Position numbers and translations under genes: made by a program. The notes beneath the pieces were generated by a model. It was not told the origin of the DNA. It saw nothing but the letters and a program-made list of their open reading frames with translations, and made no database searches. Below, piece by piece: positions 37,036 through 49,859 of a DNA stretch of 64,000 nucleotides. The number at the start of each line of letters is the position of its first letter. The stretch's first letter is position 1. The stretch spans positions 2,356,001 to 2,420,000 of the forward strand of contig NW_024465751.1 of NCBI RefSeq assembly GCF_017591425.1, read 5' to 3'. Origin of the DNA: Ochotona curzoniae (Eukaryota > Chordata > Mammalia > Lagomorpha > Ochotonidae).

Positions 37036-37107
37036 AAAACATGGAGTAACACTGGGCACGGCGACCAGAAGTTCTCTTCTGACTTTAAAAATAATACTTT
37101 TAAGGTA

Positions 37108-37395
37108 AGGGCTGGCATTGTGACATAGCAGCTTAAATGCCAACTGTGAGGTCAGTATCCCCTGTGGGTGCTGGTTCTAATCTCAACTGCTCTACTTCCA
37201 ATCTAGCTACCTGCTAATGTTCCTGGGAAAGCAGCAGCAGGTGAGCCAAGTGCTTGGGCACGGGAACTTACGTGGGAGACTGGAAAAAGCTCCTGGCTCC
37301 AGTGCTGACTGTTGAGACCACTTGGGGAATAAATCAGCAGATAGAAGATCTCCCTCTCCCTTTCTCTCTGCTTTTCATTTTTTTTTCCCAAAGCA
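37108..37395 (+). mobile_element. CSINE, plus strand
   Basis: 'gggctggcattgtgacatagc', 'gctggttctaatctcaa', 'tgggagactggaaaaagctc' and 'tgggg aataaatcagcagat' blocks. The open frame that begins in its 3' part and runs to 37852 is not a gene. Confidence 0.88.
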
Positions 37396-38677
37396 CATGG
37401 TAAGATTCACACCATATCATTTCACAAATTGTGTCTCTGGGTGCCAGAGTTCAGCTGACATTAGCTCCTTTAATGCTGCATGTTGCTCCCAGGTGGTTCA
37501 CATCCTCCCGATTCCGCAGCTGAACCTGCCTACTAAACCTGCCCGGGGCCAACCACCTGGTACTTCTCAAGGCTCAGATCTCCAGCCAGAGCAAGCACTC
37601 AGAAGGCAGAAATCTGCTGCTCAAGTGTCATCATGTGGAAATCTACAATTCCCACCTGGTTTCTTAGCCTTCAGTTGCTCCTGCCCAGGATTCCAATCTG
37701 GAGAGTCAGACCTTGGCCAAAGGTGCAATGGGCCCTCTGCAGTTCATAGTATGTCCATGGAGTGCTTCCCCAGCTGGCATGGTGCATTTCTTCTTGTTGC
37801 CAAGGGGAGCAGAGCATTACAGTGTTTGTGGGGGCTGAGAAGTGAGGCATGAAGGTCTCCTCTCCTGCAAACAGGTCCTGCAGGTGCAAGAAGAGAGACA
37901 AACTCCTGAACTCCTTGTCTGAAGCCACAGTGTGGAACGGCTCTTTCTGCTACCTCAGCTCTCTTACACAGGCAGGCTCTAGCCAGATACTGCTGAAGGA
38001 AGGGACAAGGTCGCCTTAGCAGGAAAGACAGTGGATAATTGGAACATGTAAATAGCACGGGAAGCCTTTCTAACCATCAGAACCCTAAGTGAATGAGCTT
38101 AATTTCGTGGAAAGAAAGGCACAGGTAGCCCAGGGAGCCAATTACTGGAGTTAGAAGAGGGGCACGTGCCCACAACAGGAGCCCACAGTCTGGAGGAAGG
38201 TTGGCTGAGCACTCGGTGCCTTCATTTCTGCCTTGGAAATGCCAAGTGACCTGTGACCTAGCCCAGTGATGTCCTTAGGTACCAGTTCTTGACAGTGATG
38301 CTCCTGAAAAGATGCCCTGACACCTGCCCCTGTCCTCCAGGGTCCCACTGCTTCCTTTCCGGCCCTTGGCATCTCTCAGTAGGGCTCAGCTTTGGAACTG
38401 TTCCCACAGAACTGTTCTCCCTCACTCTCACCCTGCCCAACCATCATCAGAGAGCCCTTCCTGAAAAAGCTGGAGTCACTGCAGTATAACCTGCCACATC
38501 GTGGTCCCCAGGTCCTTCGGCCTGGTGAATTTTCCAGCACCACCCAGGTGGCCCCCATCCAGGGCTGCTCACTACCAGCCACCTTAAACCATTTGTCCCG
38601 GGAACTTTAGGTTCTGTCCTACCTCCAAGCCTTATCCTATGCTGTGCCTTCCCTCTAGTAGAGCATATTCAGCAGCT

Positions 38678-38940
38678 GATATAACGTGATGGTTAAAACA
38701 CGAACTCTGGAGTCATAGAACCTGACCAGATTCCCAGTATTGTCTCCTCTTAGCAGTATAACCTTGGGCTGTCAATGCTGTTTTCATTGCAGTTGGTAGG
38801 TAAAACATGCAATCACCATAATATTGATCTCATAACTTCACTGAAAGGATGAGAGGAAATCATATTTCTAAAGCATTCAGTCCAGGGCCAGGCATATGGT
38901 AAGTATGCAGTGTTGTGATGACGATGGTGATGGTGGTAAG
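38678..38940 (+). mobile_element. MIR, nearly complete, plus strand
   Basis: 'gtgatggttaaaacacgaac', 'tctggagtcatagaacctga', 'ataaccttgggctgtcaatg' and 'gtccagggccaggcatatgg' follow full MIR order. Confidence 0.8.
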
Positions 38941-41379
38941 TACTTGACAAGAAGCCGGTCTTTGACCTGCAATGGCCATACAGAGGTAAATAAGTTGGCT
39001 TTGCCTATTTGTTTATAACATATGTACAATTGAACATGGGGTTACTTAATTTTGTCTTTGTCCTCTCTTTTTTCCATAGAGGTAAAACAAGGCATGAGGC
39101 AGGCAATCAGCAAGTACTCATTGTCAGGATGAATGAGTGAATACATTAGATGAATGAACTGAATATCTTACCCAACATCATCATTTAAAGAAAGAGACCA
39201 ATAAGACATTAGCAACATGCAAAATTAACTTAGAAGTTAATAGAAACACTGCCACTGCAAGCCATAGGGAAGATTCATTTCCCACCTGCGAATGATTTCA
39301 GCTAAGTCCTCTAATTGTTGCCATGTGGAGCGAAGGTGAGCGCCATTTACCTTGGAGTCACATGTTTCTCATCATGCCCAATCTTAGCTGCCTTCATGCT
39401 GCTGTTTCCAGATGCCTGCCAGTATCGTGTGAGTGTATGTGGCACATCAACCTACATAGCTCCATCTCAACATGGATCTGGAGGGGAATGGTTCTTGGGA
39501 CCAAAGCCGAGGCAAAGGAAGTAGGAGATTGAGGCTACGTGACTTGCCCAATATCACTAAGCCCAAAGTCATAGATCCAGGACTACCAAAATGCCACACC
39601 ATAAGTGACCCTACTCCACTGCACCGTGAGTGCTGTCCTGTGGCCTGTAATTCTTCATTCCCAGAAACCTTTGTACCTGTGGAGGGCCAGGACTCCTTGG
39701 TCCTAACACAGAGGGATCCAAAGTCCAGAAGTGAAAAACAAAAGTTGAGCATGAGCAAACTCAACACTAGGTCAGGACTTACTAAACTTGGTTTTAGAGA
39801 AACAGAAGTTGGTTTAGAAGAATAGAGATGCATTTGCTGGTGTCTTGAGACCTTACTTTACAAATATGTTTGCTTTTGACTAGGCTTATTACCAAACCCA
39901 AGATTGGAGGTTGCTTTGGCTCCCCATAAATGGCAAAGGATGCTTCCCTTGGGTGCAGAGGAAGGCCTATCTTACTAGCTCCCGCCTGATTGTTTAGATT
40001 TAACTACTCCCAGGTCCAGAGCAAGACAGCTTGGGGTAAATTATTTGATTAGAAGCAGTCTTGTATAGAATTCTTCCATGGTGAATCAGGTATTCCTAGG
40101 TGCATGAGGAGTGATGGCTGGGGAGATAGTTCTATGCCCAGGACATGTCTGTATTCCAGTGAGGACACATGCTCACTCCCACCCATGATGGAAGACTCAG
40201 GGTCAACAACCTGCTGTGGATGGTTGACTGGTGCCTCAGAAGCTGCCACTCTCAGGGCTCAAGGTTAGGTTCAGCTGCTTGCAAGTCAGGCACATGCTGT
40301 AGTCCTGTTGGTAGTTGCTGCTACCACCGGCTTATTAACAGGGTATTTCTGTATAACAAGAGACACAAAATATCATTTTCATTTTGTGAATTTATATATG
40401 ATAATTTCTGTATCATGATCTTGCATTTCTTGTGTGATGACAAAAGTAAGTTTAGGGGATGGGGTAAGGGGCAGGTGGGCCACCCAGTGTGACTCTGTGG
40501 CTCTGTGACTGCTGCTCAGTTGGAGGTGGGCAGAAGTACTCCCGACAGAGTACCATTGTCATTAGATGCCTATGACTCTAGGACAAGCCCCTTTGTACTC
40601 CAGCACTCATTTCCAGGAAGCACCTCACCTACATTGAAGAAAGAATTCATCTGCACATCTCAGTTGTAGAATGAGCCCAAAAATAGGGATTTAGGAAAAC
40701 ACAAGCAAAGACATGAAGGGAAAAAGCATGTGGCAAGTTTGAGGGTCAGCAGATGGCTACCTTGCAATATCCACAGAGAGCTGGGACTCAAAGCCAGGAG
40801 TGGATGCCCTGTGGTCGGTACCCTCGCCCTCTTGCCTGGTCCCGTGGATGCACTTAACTGTTGGTACCATGTCTGGCACCTGCAGCCCTCAGAGCCCAGA
40901 CATCTCAGGAAGACCCCTTCCAATGATACAGATGTTTGATTTCTTATGGCAGACTGTGCTGTAGAGTGCTGTAATCACACAATCCCACCAAACAACACTC
41001 CATTTTTTTTTTCATGACATTTCCTGTCCCTTTCTTAGAAATCTGCACAGCATTCTCCACTGCCCTATGAATCCATTGAAATAAGTCTCAATGGCCTGGT
41101 GGTTTCCCTGTCCCGGGAGTTAAGTGGATCAGAATTATGAGTTTGATATTGACTTAACTTCATCCTTTGTGAGAGATATGAAAAGAAATGCTATGCTTTG
41201 TGTTGAAACATTAGCATTTCACAATTTGTGGCTCTGATCAAGAAAGAAATATCCTGCACCTGACGGTCCAAATTGCCCCTTTGGAAGTCTGAGCTTTTGA
41301 GTAAGGGCACGGTAACCAATCTCCATGTGTTCTTTCCATGTTATCTCTTACATTTTTAAAATATATATAAGTACGTGCT
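38941..41379. other. Intergenic DNA without recognised gene
   Basis: No gene. A probable L2/MIR tail lies near 39095-39170 ('agcaagtactcattgtcagg' then ATGAATGA repeats). The rest is unassigned. Confidence 0.6.
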
Positions 41380-41625
41380 TTTAAAACAAAATTTATTTGA
41401 CTAGTAAAAATACACGAGTGCCTACAGTAGCCAAGGCTTGGCCAGGACTTGGACTGGGATTAGGAGCTGGGAATTCAATCCATATCTCCCTGATGGGTGG
41501 CAGGAACTCTGACTGGAGCCTTCAGTGCTGCATCCCAGGGTCTACAGGGGTAGAAAGCTAGAGTCAGGTGTGAACCCTGGGATGGGATGTAGGCATCTCA
41601 ACCCATGTCCTACCCTCTAGGGAAC
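41380..41625 (-). mobile_element. Older CSINE, minus strand, truncated
   Basis: 'gggaattcaatccatatctc', 'gggtggcaggaactctgact' and 'ggtgtgaaccctgggatgg' mark the family. The reversed 5' end is eroded near 41620. Confidence 0.7.
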
Positions 41626-41959
41626 ACACCCCACCTCTTACCTCACTTTCATCATTTAATCTGGTGAGGCTTCTTATGTTTAATACTGTGTTTATGTTAA
41701 ATGCTGTTTCTTAAGGTGGACTTAAATTTCTTAAGGAATACTAAGCCTTTTAAGAATAAAGACCTTCACGAGCATAAAGAACAAGAGAATCTCATCTGCC
41801 AACATTGCATGCTTTACTGTGGGTTGCACATTGGGCTGGGCACTTCACATCCTTCTTTCATCTATGTACTTGTTCACGCTGCCCACAAGTGTTGAGACCT
41901 ACTTCAGGACAGGTGTATGACCTGGTGTCAGGATGCCAAGGCATACAGGTAATGTTAGA

Positions 41960-42100
41960 CAGTGGTAGATGTGAGGAGATTTCGAAAAGTTGGTTGAAAG
42001 ATGGAATTAGTACAAAAAAAGAAAAATCACAACCATTGGACAAAAGATCTTCCTCTCTGTGTCTCCTCCTCTCTGTATAATAAACTGACTTTTTAAAAAC
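41960..42100 (+). mobile_element. MITE left-end fragment joined to a CSINE 3' end
   Basis: 'gaggagatttcgaaaagttgg' (from about 41970) resembles the MITE left arm. From about 42036 'aaaagatcttcctctctgtg' through 'ataataaactgac' is a CSINE 3' end. Two truncated elements abut. Confidence 0.5.
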
Positions 42101-42347
42101 TATTTCTCCATGAAGGAGTTTTAATGTCTCATTCCACTTGATATGAAGTTCTCACACAACACGCAGTTGCTGGGAAAGCTCTCTTGTAGCACCGAAAATT
42201 TATGTCTGTGCCAATACCACAGTTTTTAGGGCTTCAGCCACACTACTGGGCTTTCTCTGGAAACTTCCTGCTTGACCTTGGGACACCTGAGTGAGGTTCT
42301 TCCCTTTGGCACTGGTGGTCCTCCTAGGACCTCCCACCCCTTTTCTT

Positions 42348-42870
42348 TTTAAAAGGTTTATTTATTTTTATTGGATAGGCAAGTTTATAGAGAGAAAGAG
42401 AGGCAGGGAAAGATTCGTCATCCATTGGTTCTCTCCCCAAATGGCTACAATGACCAGAGCTAAACTTAGCCGAAGCCAAAGGCAATAGAGGATGGCCCAA
42501 AACCTTGGGACCCTGTACTTGCATGGGAGACCTGGAAGAGGTTCCAGGTTCTGGCCTTTGGATCGGCTTATCTCTGTCCCCAGAGGCCGCCTGGGGAGTG
42601 AATCAGCAAATGGAAGCTCTTCCTCTCTGTCTCTCCTGTCTGTATATCTAGCTTTCCAATAAAAATAAAATAAATCTTTAAACAGATCCAAGGCCATCAG
42701 CCAGGAGCTTCTTCCAGGTCTCCCGTGCTGGTGCAGGATCCCAAGGCCCTGGGACATCCTCTGCTGTTTTCCCAGGCTCTAAGCAGGGAGACAGGAATCG
42801 GTGCTGTTTGGGGATATCAGCGCTTACAGGAGGAGGATTCGTTGAATCATCACGCCGGCTCATCCCCACT
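42348..42870 (-). mobile_element. CSINE, minus strand, split by another SINE
   Basis: The reversed tail and 'ccattggttctctccccaaa' lie at 42348-42484. The remainder ('caggagcttcttccaggtct', 'gtgctggtgcaggatccc') lies at 42685-42870. Confidence 0.85.
42485..42684 (+). mobile_element. 5'-truncated CSINE nested in a minus-strand CSINE
   Basis: 'ggatggcccaaaaccttggg', 'ggcctttggatcggctta' and 'ccaataaaaataaaataaatc' show a 3' half in plus orientation. The host SINE breaks exactly around it, with CCAAAGGC / CCAAGGCC as a likely degenerate target-site duplication. Confidence 0.85.
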
Positions 42871-44188
42871 TTCCATCCCATTCCCCTTCTCTCCTCTCTG
42901 GGTTTCTCGGCCAGCTCCTCCAGGAAAAACCACAACTGCTTTCAGGTCCTGCCATGATTCTTCCGTTCCCTTACATCAGGGATAGATCCTTGGCCATGTA
43001 TTCTTCCCTGCTGAGCAAACGGGCAGGTGCAGAGTGAGACATGCAGGTGGTGCCATGTACTATGGGGCAGCAGTGAGAGCTTCTCTAATCACGGTAAGGG
43101 AGGTGCAGGTGTATTGTGTTCTTTGTGGACCATTGATAAGATGCAGCACTGGTGTCACTACCTTCAGAATCTGAAGCCAGGCTGCACCTTTGGGCTTGCT
43201 GCTGCTGCGCAAGGTTCTCCTGGGTGTTTATTGTGTGACCTCAGCTTGTTGTGTGGTTCTGGGCCTGATATATCACCTCCACCAGGAAGTCTTGCAGGAC
43301 CTCAGCTTTCAAGACCTGGGATTGCCCACAGGCTTTAGCGATGTAGGCAGTCAGCCTGCATTCTTATTATTGTCTACCACTTTTCACCTGACCCTTGGTT
43401 GGCCGCATCTGCTAAAAGGGCTCCGAGCTTCTGCAGGGCAAAAGGTCTGTGGGTGCAGTGGTTGACTTTCTTGGAGCGGCAAGAGCCAAGCAAGAAAGCA
43501 TTCGGAGCGCTGCCCTCTGTACGCCTGAGCCACAGGAGGTGCCATTCCAGGGCTGGGGAGGTGAGTACCTGGGAACCAGCACACACCTAGCACAGCAGAG
43601 GAAGGGAGCCTGGAGCCCAGCCACCACACAGTGGAGCCACGTACTTGGCCTGGGCGCACCTTACAACTTGGCTGCTATTCTGGAAACCAAAAACAGAGAG
43701 GGTGGGAGGGAGGGTGACCTGACAGCGACCACCAGCCAACCCCTACATCCCCTCCACCTCCCATGGCCTTCTGTTCTTTCCCTCTTCTCCCTGCGCACCC
43801 CACCCGGGAAAGCCCCAACGCCCACGGGAGTGCTGGGAGTCCCGCCTTACAGCTACTGCGCGCATGGCCCCGGTGGCGCTGGGGACTGCGGCTCCAGAGA
43901 TCTCGGGCTTTGCGGGGCTTGCAGAGGTGGGGGGCGCAGAAGAGGGCGGGGTGCTGCCCTGGCCTCCCACCGCGACGGGGCGGGACAATGGGGCCCCACC
44001 CCGACGAGGATGGGCGGAGGCAGAAAGGGAGGCGGCATGCGCTCGGCCCGCGGCGCGCTCGCCCGCCTGTGCTGCGGGGCTGAGGTTGGAGCGGACGGGA
44101 GGGGCGCGGGTGGGAGCGCGGAGGAGGGAGGAGGAGGAGGCGGCGGCGGCGCGTGTCGCGGGCGGGCGGGCGGCTGGCACCAGGCTTG

Positions 44189-44979
<791 letters not shown>

Positions 44980-46123
44980 ACCGGGCCGTGGGACTTCGTG
45001 GCCGCGAGGTTGGGGTTCCGGGTGGGGCTGGAGCTGAGGCGTCTCTTGGCTACGAAGCCAGGAGCCGCGTCGGGCTGGATGCGAGAGCGGGCGAATAGCC
45101 CTGGGCGCGCGCTTTGGTGCTGAGCGTCGTTGCAAGCTCTCCCGACGCTGGACCGCGGGGAAACGGGCTGCCAGCTGCCTGGGCGGGGGGCGACGTGGCG
45201 CGCGGCGCGCGTTTGTGGTAACCTCTCAGGGTGTTAGCACTGAGGCGGAAGAGAATGATGCGTTTTTTCCTCTAATGTGGCGTTGGACAGGACTGGGGCT
45301 GAGGGGGGTCTTCCCGGAACGCGGGCTTTCTGCCTGGGCTGGCCACCTTCTGATGGGCTCGCTGAGTTGAAATGAAGCTCCCTAGAGTTGGGGGCGGGAG
45401 TGGTGCGCAAACCGTAGTGCGTGTGTAGGTGTGCCTGTGTGTGAGAATCCATGTGCGTGCGAGTGTGCACATTGCTTGCTTGTTCAGTGCTTCCTGGAGC
45501 TTCATACTAACGTGGAGAAGAACCACTGGCTGGAGGCTAGGGCTGGAGGAAGTGTACAGCCTTGGGTTCTTCCAGGGGAGTGTGTGTGTCAGCCTTGGCT
45601 GAGGGACTGGACCTCGACAGGGCCAGAAGATGGGGCAGCTGGGGCTGATCTTGGCTGATGAGTCCCCAGGATTTGGGATCCCTTGGCTTCAGTTGCTGCC
45701 CCCTGTTTTGATCTGGCCGAAGTTCACCTTCAAGCGCCTGGAAAGAATCTTGCTAATCTGGATGGAAATGCAAGAGCAGAGGGAATGTAGCGCTCCCATC
45801 TGCACCTGACACCGAGGAGGATCAGAGAGGGAAGGTGGTTGTGGGGCCTCAGCAGCCAGAGCTGGCAATCCTGGCGTCCAGCAGCCTTCTCCTGGGGGCT
45901 GTCAGGGTTGTCTCCTCCTGGCTGTGGCTTAGCCATCCTGACGACTACTTCATAGGGACCGTTATCAGGGATGGGTCTTGACCTTCACACCCTCCCCACC
46001 TGTGTCTTCAGTATCGGATTTTCCTCTGGGCCTGCTCCAATTGAGGGATGATTGATGTAATTTTAGAGGCTGGGGAAACCGTGGAGTTCTTATTTTCCTC
46101 GGCTGCAAGTGCGTTTCTTGATT

Positions 46124-46142
46124 TGGCCACCAGGTGGGGGCG
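46124..46142 (+). promoter_or_regulatory. CTCF-like motif in proximal intron 1
   Basis: The sequence TGGCCACCAGGTGGGGGCG matches the CTCF core (CCACNAGRKGGCRS) at most positions, departing mainly where the core has C after GG. It lies about 1.15 kb downstream of exon 1, a common position for promoter-proximal CTCF binding. Motif recognition only. Confidence 0.45.
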
Positions 46143-47624
46143 TGAACGCAGGACCTTAGCCTTAGCAACAGGTTTCCTCACTGAGGTTACCCAAACCTGC
46201 AGAGGGTGCCTCCCTAGAAACCGAAGCACCCGGCAGAAGGTGCGCAATAGAGAGCATTCCGCTGTGAGCGCAGATTCTGAGTGACCTAGCCTTTGGCGTG
46301 CATGTGGAAGTACGTCTGCGTTTGTTGGCCAATTTTGGCAGTGATCTGGTTGGGGAGGGTGTAGCAGTTACTACCTTGCGCTTGGTCTCTTTGGTGATAA
46401 GAGGAATTAAAATGGAACGCATATCTCTAGAGATACTGAAGTGAACTGCGTCTTAGAATATGTACCAGTGAAAATTAAGATCCGATATGCCATTGAGTGC
46501 ACACAAGCATACACGGACTCACACGCCCTTTTTGATGTAAAGAGTGTTGTGGGGTCCCGCTGGGTCCCTTCTTCCTTCAGTTATTGCCTTTCTCTCTCTG
46601 TGGGTGAGCGATAACCAAGGCCTGTTACTGACAGTCTTAGTTCTTGCTTACTCCTGAGTGACTCCATGACCCGGCAGCAACACTGTGGCCTCAGGTTCCC
46701 AGCAAACAGCCAAGAAAACATAAGGCCTTGTGACAGCAAGGGATTCCCAATCCCCAGCCAAGCATTTTCACCCCTAGAACCATGGTCTGCATCTTACATA
46801 GGAAGAGGCTCCCAGTGACAGTCGTTCAGGAGCTCACAGCCGAAGTTCTTCAGCTTGCATTGAAGGGCCTGAATCTTTGTCAGTAATTGGATGTGGAATG
46901 TCTTTGTGCATGTCACTGGGCACCCCTTTTTTCACGGGTCTCATTGTAGTGCCTCTGCTTCACCTCCCTGGCTTATGATTGATAAATGATAGGAAGAGAC
47001 TATTTGCAATCAAAGGAGGAGCCGGTTAGAACCCATGAAACAAGTGTCGGGCAAGTGTGGAATGCGCTGGCCTGTTGTGGATTTAGATGAATTGGGGGTT
47101 GTGCAGGGAAACCCACATTGGTTTGGGTTTCAGCTGCTAGTACCCAGCACTTAAGTTTAGAAAGTGAATGTGTCCTACGCCTTTCCCCCAGCTTAGGAGG
47201 ATGTCCAATCAAGTGCATGAAATTGTACCTTTCATTGATGATTTGCGGTTTTTCAAGGCATTGAGATTCATGCTCTCAGCATCCATTTAACCTGTTGTAG
47301 GCTGTGGTTAATGGCAGAAGGGAGCCAGAAGATTGGTCTGCTCATGAACTCAGTCTGGTGTATGATTTTCCTTTTTTTTTTAATAAACCAGATCCTAAAG
47401 ATGAGATTTTTTGCTAAAGGTAGAATACAGTGAATGTGGAGGTAAGTCCCCATCCTGCTTTGTTTACAGTAAACACTCATGCCCTGGCTCCTCCCCCTGC
47501 AGCCTGCCCCCAATTCTCGGAGTCACCATCTCTAGGAAATCTCCGTGTTCCCCCAAGCTGGGCTAGGTGGCTTCTGCAGCCTCCCCAGCCATAGTATTTT
47601 GCACTGTGCCCCAGTTGGATTTGT

Positions 47625-47762
47625 TTACTTCTCGGCCCCACCAAACGAAAAGCTACTTTGAGGGGTGGTGTGGTTCCTTGGCATCTCTAATCCCCAGTGG
47701 GCTGCGAAGCCTGTGGTAAGTATCAAGTAAGTGTCTGCTGAATGGATGAGTGAAAGAATGCT
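47625..47762 (+). mobile_element. L2 3' end, plus strand
   Basis: 'ggcatctctaatccccagtg' and 'gtctgctgaatggatgagtg' follow the L2 3'-end order. Confidence 0.55.
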
Positions 47763-48764
47763 CTGGATATGCTGGTTAATCAGACTGTTAATCAGAATTC
47801 CTGTCGTCACAACAATAACCATAAGTAGCCAAGATCAGCATGATGAAAATGTTCTCCCTTTTAAGTCTTACATTGTGGGTAGAGTTTTAATTCCAATGAG
47901 ACCTATCTTATCTCTTTATCCTTGTGGCTCAAAGCAATTCTAGTGTGCTCGACTTGGAATGCATATCTGCACTTGGCTTTGAGTCTCCATGATTTTTTCA
48001 CAAGACGACTTGTGGACAACCTGTGATGGGAGCTGAGTGGGAATGGAGAGGAGGGAAAGAACCGATGGCAATACCCTGGTATGTGGTGGATTTTAGGCTT
48101 AGGGAAGATAGTATGTAGGTATATAAAATAGCCCAATTTCAGCACTTAGATTCATTATCTAATTCTGAATAGGAATCTCCTTAAAGACCTTGCATATCAG
48201 GTGCCATGATTATTGGGACAGTGGGAGCTCCCCATTTCCAGCTTGCCAGTGAAGTGATGCTGGCTTATGTTGGCACTGTGGCTGGCTTAGCACTGATGGC
48301 CCTGGAGTTGGTCTGTCTAGAGCAGCTGGGTGTGATTGCTCATGCTCTTGCTGACCCACCAAGGGGGAAAGATGGCAAGAAATGCCCGTTAATCCTGTTT
48401 TGAGGTGGGCTAGCCCCGAGGACATCTGGATGGCTGAACTGAATGATGAGACATTAGGACCAAACGGCTGTCCTGGGATGAAGAGGTTTTTGCCTGGGTG
48501 ATGTGGCTGGGAGGATCTAAAGATCGCAAAGTGGGGGAGAGGTGATGAACCCCTATTTCATCAGTGATTAAGTCAAAGTTTGAGGTGGAAGAAAAGTGGG
48601 TTTCCAAGCCTGTTTTACCCCTTTCGGCTGAGATGGTCTTAGACTAGTTGCTCTGTCGCTTTGTTTCTTCTGAAAATGTTGTCAGCTGATTGCATGCTTC
48701 TGGGAAGCAGCAAGCACCTCACAGAGGAAATGCTCAGTCGCAGGCAGTTGTTGGTGTTAGGAAA

Positions 48765-48880
48765 GTTATTCAGTCACCAGATTTCTCGAGTGCTTTCTCT
48801 GGGCCATTCTAGATATCAAAGATGCAGCAGTAAACAAAGCAATCCAGCTGCTGCTGGTGGAACCTGTGTCCTAGCAACAA
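48765..48880 (-). mobile_element. L2 3' end, minus strand
   Basis: 'gtgctttctctgggccattc' and 'gatgcagcagtaaacaaagc' are reversed L2 blocks. Confidence 0.5.
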
Positions 48881-49554
48881 GATGTAAGCAGGAATCTCAG
48901 GATTTGGTCATCTGGTCCACCCACCCCCCCAACTTCGTCCAGGCAGCAGAATGAGTCCCTTTGTAAATGCCTCAGTGGGTCCTGCCATCTGATTTATTAC
49001 CAAAGGAACACTGGATTGTTTTCCTAGATGAAGCAGGTTTCGTTTCTCTATTTTGCCCATACTGCTGCTTCTCTCGTTTCTCTTGGTTTTTGGCCTTTCC
49101 AAACCAGGCTACCCTAAACTTTCCTCATCCCACTGAGCTCCCTCTATATTTCCTTCACACAGTGTCAGGGTTTTTAAGAAGTTGTTACTTATTCTGTGAC
49201 AAAAGCAAGGTCATTTGGGGTTACACCTGGGTTTAGTGCAGTTTTGATGGTTCCTTCAGAATAACCTGGAATGATCTGTTCAAGTTCCTTGAATATCAGT
49301 TTATTTCTTGATATAGATATGATCATGCTTGCTTCCCAGGTCATTTCGAAATGTAGTTGAAACAATGGGTATAGAAGCATCAGACCTGTCATTGCAGGAA
49401 ATCGGCAGGCGTCTCCTCTTGCTCCCCTGTCCTAGTCTGCAACCTTCTAGCACCCATTGTGGTATCTATAAACACACCCTGCAAGATGAGTTCACTTCCT
49501 TTACTAATGTATCTTCAACTTCTGCCATCCTCCTGACTTTCCTCTTGATGAGAT

Positions 49555-49850
49555 TTGTTTTTTTATAAAATTGCTTCTCTTCTTGCAAGTTGTGTGGAGG
49601 AGACACAAGAAAGGGATACAGATCTTCCATCCACTGGTTCACTTTCCAAAAGGCTACTGTGTCTGGTGTTGAACTAGGCCAAATCCAGGAGCTTCATCTA
49701 AGGCTCCCAGAGGCATTGCACGAGCCAAGCACTTGGCTATCCTTCGTTGCTTCTCCAAGGCAATTAGGAGGATGACATGAAGCAAGGCCCATAGGTATGC
49801 TGGCGTTGCAGGCTGCAGTTTTACCTACTGTGCTGTACCACTGGTCCCAT
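49555..49850 (-). mobile_element. CSINE, minus strand
   Basis: 'tccatccactggttcacttt', 'ccaggagcttcatctaaggc' and 'gtgctgtaccactggtccc' identify the family. Confidence 0.8.
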
Positions 49851-49859
49851 GATATTTTC

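Noticed and set aside
37322..37852. 176-codon plus-strand frame
   Set aside because: It begins in the 3' part of a CSINE and shows no recognisable domain.
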